From an uncultured Novosphingobium sp. (lineage in GTDB: Bacteria > Pseudomonadota > Alphaproteobacteria > Sphingomonadales > Sphingomonadaceae), in contig CALKVF010000013.1 in NCBI GenBank assembly GCA_937996535.1, positions 1 to 13,593 on the forward strand: a stretch of 13,593 nt of DNA. Reading direction: 5' to 3'. A program made the position numbers and the translations under genes. This document shows, piece after piece, positions 12,050 through 13,593 of this stretch (the first letter of the stretch is position 1; the number at the start of each line of letters is the position of its first letter). The notes beneath the pieces were generated by a model. The model was given only the letters and a program-made list of their open reading frames with translations. It was not told where the DNA came from and did not search any database.

Positions 12050-12973
12050 GTGCCGCGCATCGCCACGCTGACGCTCAACCCCGCGATCGATGCCGCCTGC
12101 GCGGCTGACGCGGTGTTCCCCACCCGCAAGGTCCGAACCTCGGGCGAACGCTATGACCCAGGCGGTGGCGGGATCAATGTGGCGCGGGTGCTGGCGCGGC
12201 TGGGCGATCCGGTGGCGGCGGTCTATCTTGCGGGCGGGGTGACCGGCGGCCTGCTCGACGAGTTGCTCGATGGCAGCGGGATCGAGCGGCAGCGCATCGC
12301 GATCCACGATCACACCCGGATGAGCTTCACGGTTTTCGAGCGGACCTCGGGGCAGGAATACCGCTTCGTGCCCGAAGGTCCGCTGGTCAGCGATAGCGAA
12401 TGGCAGGCCGCGCTCGATCACTGTGCTGCGCTGGACTGCGATTGGCTGGTCGCTTCGGGATCGCTGCCGCGCGGGGTTCCGGCGGATTTCTTTGCCCGGT
12501 TGGCGGCGGTGCTATTGCCGCGCGGCGTGCGGCTGGTGGTCGATACGTCGGGTGCGGCGCTGGCTGCGGCGCTTGAGGCTGGCGCCCTCGCGCTGATCAA
12601 GCCGAGCCAGGGCGAGTTCGAGGCGCTGTGCGGGCGCAAGTTTGCCTCGCCCGAGGCCATTGGTGAGGAAGCCCTGGCGCTGGTTCAGCGCGGCCAGGCG
12701 GCGCTGGTTGCGGTGACGCTGGGGCACGCGGGCGCGGTGCTGGCCCATGCTGGCGGGGTGGTGATCCGCCCGGGCGTGAAGGTCGAAGTCAAAAGCGCGA
12801 CCGGCGCGGGCGACAGTTTCGTGGCGGGAATGGTCCATGCGCTGGCGGGCGGCGCCGATCCGGTCGGCGCGCTCGACTGGGGCATGGCTGCGGGCACGGC
12901 CGCCGTGCTCAATCCGGGAACGGGGCTTGCCCATGTTCCCGATATCGAGCGGATGCTGGCGCGGCTGGGGTGA
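12050..12973 (+). CDS. PfkB-family sugar-phosphate kinase (Pfk-2-like)
   Basis: A 307-residue ribokinase-fold enzyme. The start is GTG 12050, with GAGGG (12038-12042) overlapping the preceding stop. It begins IATLTLNPAIDAA and carries PGGGGINVAR (37-46), the sugar-phosphate-binding motif in the form found in E. coli Pfk-2; fructose-1-phosphate kinases more often have GGKGINVA. ASGSLPRGV (135-143), KPSQGEFEAL (184-193) and the ATP/anion-hole motif TGAGDS (251-256, catalytic Asp255) complete the family signature, and length matches E. coli PfkB (309). It phosphorylates a hexose phosphate with ATP, most likely fructose 6-phosphate to the 1,6-bisphosphate; tagatose 6-phosphate or fructose 1-phosphate are alternatives. 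No fructose PTS gene is adjacent, which favours a Pfk-2-like role. Family is certain, substrate moderately so. Confidence 0.93.
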   Translation: MPRIATLTLNPAIDAACAADAVFPTRKVRTSGERYDPGGGGINVARVLARLGDPVAAVYLAGGVTGGLLDELLDGSGIERQRIAIHDHTRMSFTVFERTSGQEYRFVPEGPLVSDSEWQAALDHCAALDCDWLVASGSLPRGVPADFFARLAAVLLPRGVRLVVDTSGAALAAALEAGALALIKPSQGEFEALCGRKFASPEAIGEEALALVQRGQAALVAVTLGHAGAVLAHAGGVVIRPGVKVEVKSATGAGDSFVAGMVHALAGGADPVGALDWGMAAGTAAVLNPGTGLAHVPDIERMLARLG

Positions 12974-13276
12974 TCAGGCCGGGCGCAGCGGATTGGCGGC
13001 TGCCGCCCCGGCCACGGTGTTCCAGCGCTCGACCCGCCAGGCGGTGACCAGCCCTTCAGCCACATAGGGGTCGGCCTTGGCAAATGCCTCGGCCGCTGCC
13101 GGATCATCGCCCGCGAATACCAGCAAGGCCTGCCCGGCGCGCTCCAGCGCCCCGCCCAGCAGCAGATCCCCGCGATCGGCGGCGGCCCAGGCCAGCGCAA
13201 GATGCGCATCGCGCAGGGCCGCGCGCCGTTCGAGGTAATCGGGCGCGAGGTCGTAGGTCAGCAGGAAATGGGCCAT
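12974..13276 (-). CDS. YciI-family protein
   Basis: A 100-residue protein of the YciI-like fold (ferredoxin-like alpha/beta). Typical features: a hydrophobic first strand (MAHFLLTYDL), LRDAHLALAW with the conserved His25, RGDLLLGGAL with Asp37, the strand ALLVF, and the family's AEAFAKADPYV and VERWNTV near the end. His25 and Asp37 may be the His-Asp pair proposed as active site in YciI. The ATG at 13276 lies 4 nt after the thiC stop and its ribosome-binding site is inside the thiC 3' end, so translation is probably coupled. Its TGA stop directly abuts the stop of the convergent kinase gene. The biochemical role of most YciI proteins is unknown; linkage with thiC may be only positional. Confidence 0.9.
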   Translation of the reverse strand: MAHFLLTYDLAPDYLERRAALRDAHLALAWAAADRGDLLLGGALERAGQALLVFAGDDPAAAEAFAKADPYVAEGLVTAWRVERWNTVAGAAAANPLRPA

Positions 13277-13280
13277 GCCC

Positions 13281-13593
13281 CTATTCCGCCGGCAGGTAGA
13301 CTTCGCCGCCCTTGTCCTTGAACACCTTGCTCATCTCTTCCATGCCCTTTTCGGCATCTTCGGAGGCGATGAAGCTGGTCGAGGGCTGGTTCTGCTTGGC
13401 CGCGAAATCGCGCACTTCCTGGCTGATTTTCATCGAGCAGAACTTGGGCCCGCACATCGAGCAGAAGTGCGCGGTCTTGGCGCCTTCGGCGGGCAGGGTC
13501 TGATCGTGATACTGCTCGGCGGTGTCGGGATCGAGGCTGAGGTTGAACTGGTCGCGCCAGCGGAATTCGAACCGCGCCTTCGACAGCGCATCG
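13281..13593 (-). CDS. thiC: Phosphomethylpyrimidine synthase ThiC, C-terminal part
   Basis: The window ends inside this gene; 103 C-terminal residues are visible, with codons running from 13592 down to the TAG stop at 13283-13281. The frame has no start in the window, so it is easy to miss. The translation contains RFEFRWRDQFNLSLDP, then HFCSMCGPKFCSMKI with the C-x2-C-x4-C cluster motif that binds the radical-SAM [4Fe-4S] centre, and ends GGEVYLPAE. ThiC converts aminoimidazole ribotide into hydroxymethylpyrimidine phosphate for thiamine synthesis. In many bacteria it is controlled by a TPP riboswitch, but the 5' leader lies beyond the right edge. The yciI gene follows immediately. Confidence 0.97.
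   Translation of the reverse strand, partial: DALSKARFEFRWRDQFNLSLDPDTAEQYHDQTLPAEGAKTAHFCSMCGPKFCSMKISQEVRDFAAKQNQPSTSFIASEDAEKGMEEMSKVFKDKGGEVYLPAE

Noticed and set aside
13276..13593. TPP riboswitch for thiC
   Set aside because: Only the 3' end of thiC is present; any leader is beyond the right edge, so nothing can be claimed.

Overview
The window looks like a chromosomal segment of a GC-rich alphaproteobacterium, most likely of the order Sphingomonadales. That assignment rests on the high GC content (roughly two thirds by eye), strong G/C bias at third codon positions, protein style, and the mix of a split ACAD10/11-like module, a lipidated S8 protease and M19 peptidase beside dapD and thiC. 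It was made from memory of protein families, not from a database search. The base composition looks uniform, and I see no insertion sequence, phage gene, tRNA, rRNA or CRISPR array.

Region 1 (1-5476, + strand) is a catabolic gene cluster: the 3' end of a short-chain dehydrogenase, a GPH/MFS_2-type symporter overlapping it by 4 nt, an acyl-CoA dehydrogenase of the ACAD10/11 type, a zinc-dependent alcohol dehydrogenase, and an aminoglycoside-phosphotransferase-fold kinase of the ACAD10/11 N-terminal type. In animals this kinase and dehydrogenase are fused as ACAD10/ACAD11; in Pseudomonas levulinate catabolism the comparable pair is LvaA/LvaC. The known chemistry phosphorylates the 4-hydroxyl of a 4-hydroxyacyl-CoA and then removes the phosphate so that beta-oxidation can continue. 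The cluster may therefore import and degrade a hydroxy- or oxo-acid-like compound, but the substrate cannot be read from the sequence. An AT-rich near-palindrome precedes the dehydrogenase gene, and a strong hairpin overlaps the ribosome-binding site of the alcohol dehydrogenase gene.

Region 2 (5490-7934, - strand) is a large subtilisin-family protease with a lipobox signal peptide, a (Pro-Thr)13 linker and a C-terminal part resembling an outer-membrane beta barrel, so it resembles SphB1/NalP-type lipidated autotransporters. It converges on the catabolic cluster, and a 12-bp hairpin at the junction carries its stop codon in the loop.

Region 3 (7935-9412, + strand) has a 190-bp divergent intergenic region, then dapD (lysine/diaminopimelate synthesis) and a small potassium-channel-like membrane protein with an altered selectivity filter.

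Region 4 (9425-11571, - strand) contains, in order of transcription, a small lipoprotein, a short two-helix membrane protein and a secreted M19 dipeptidase.

Region 5 (11731-12973, + strand) has a short PhnA-like protein followed closely by a Pfk-2-like PfkB sugar kinase. Region 6 (12974-13593, - strand) has the 3' end of thiC and, four bases downstream of it, a YciI-family gene. Both are convergent with the kinase, and the two stop codons of pfkB and yciI abut exactly.
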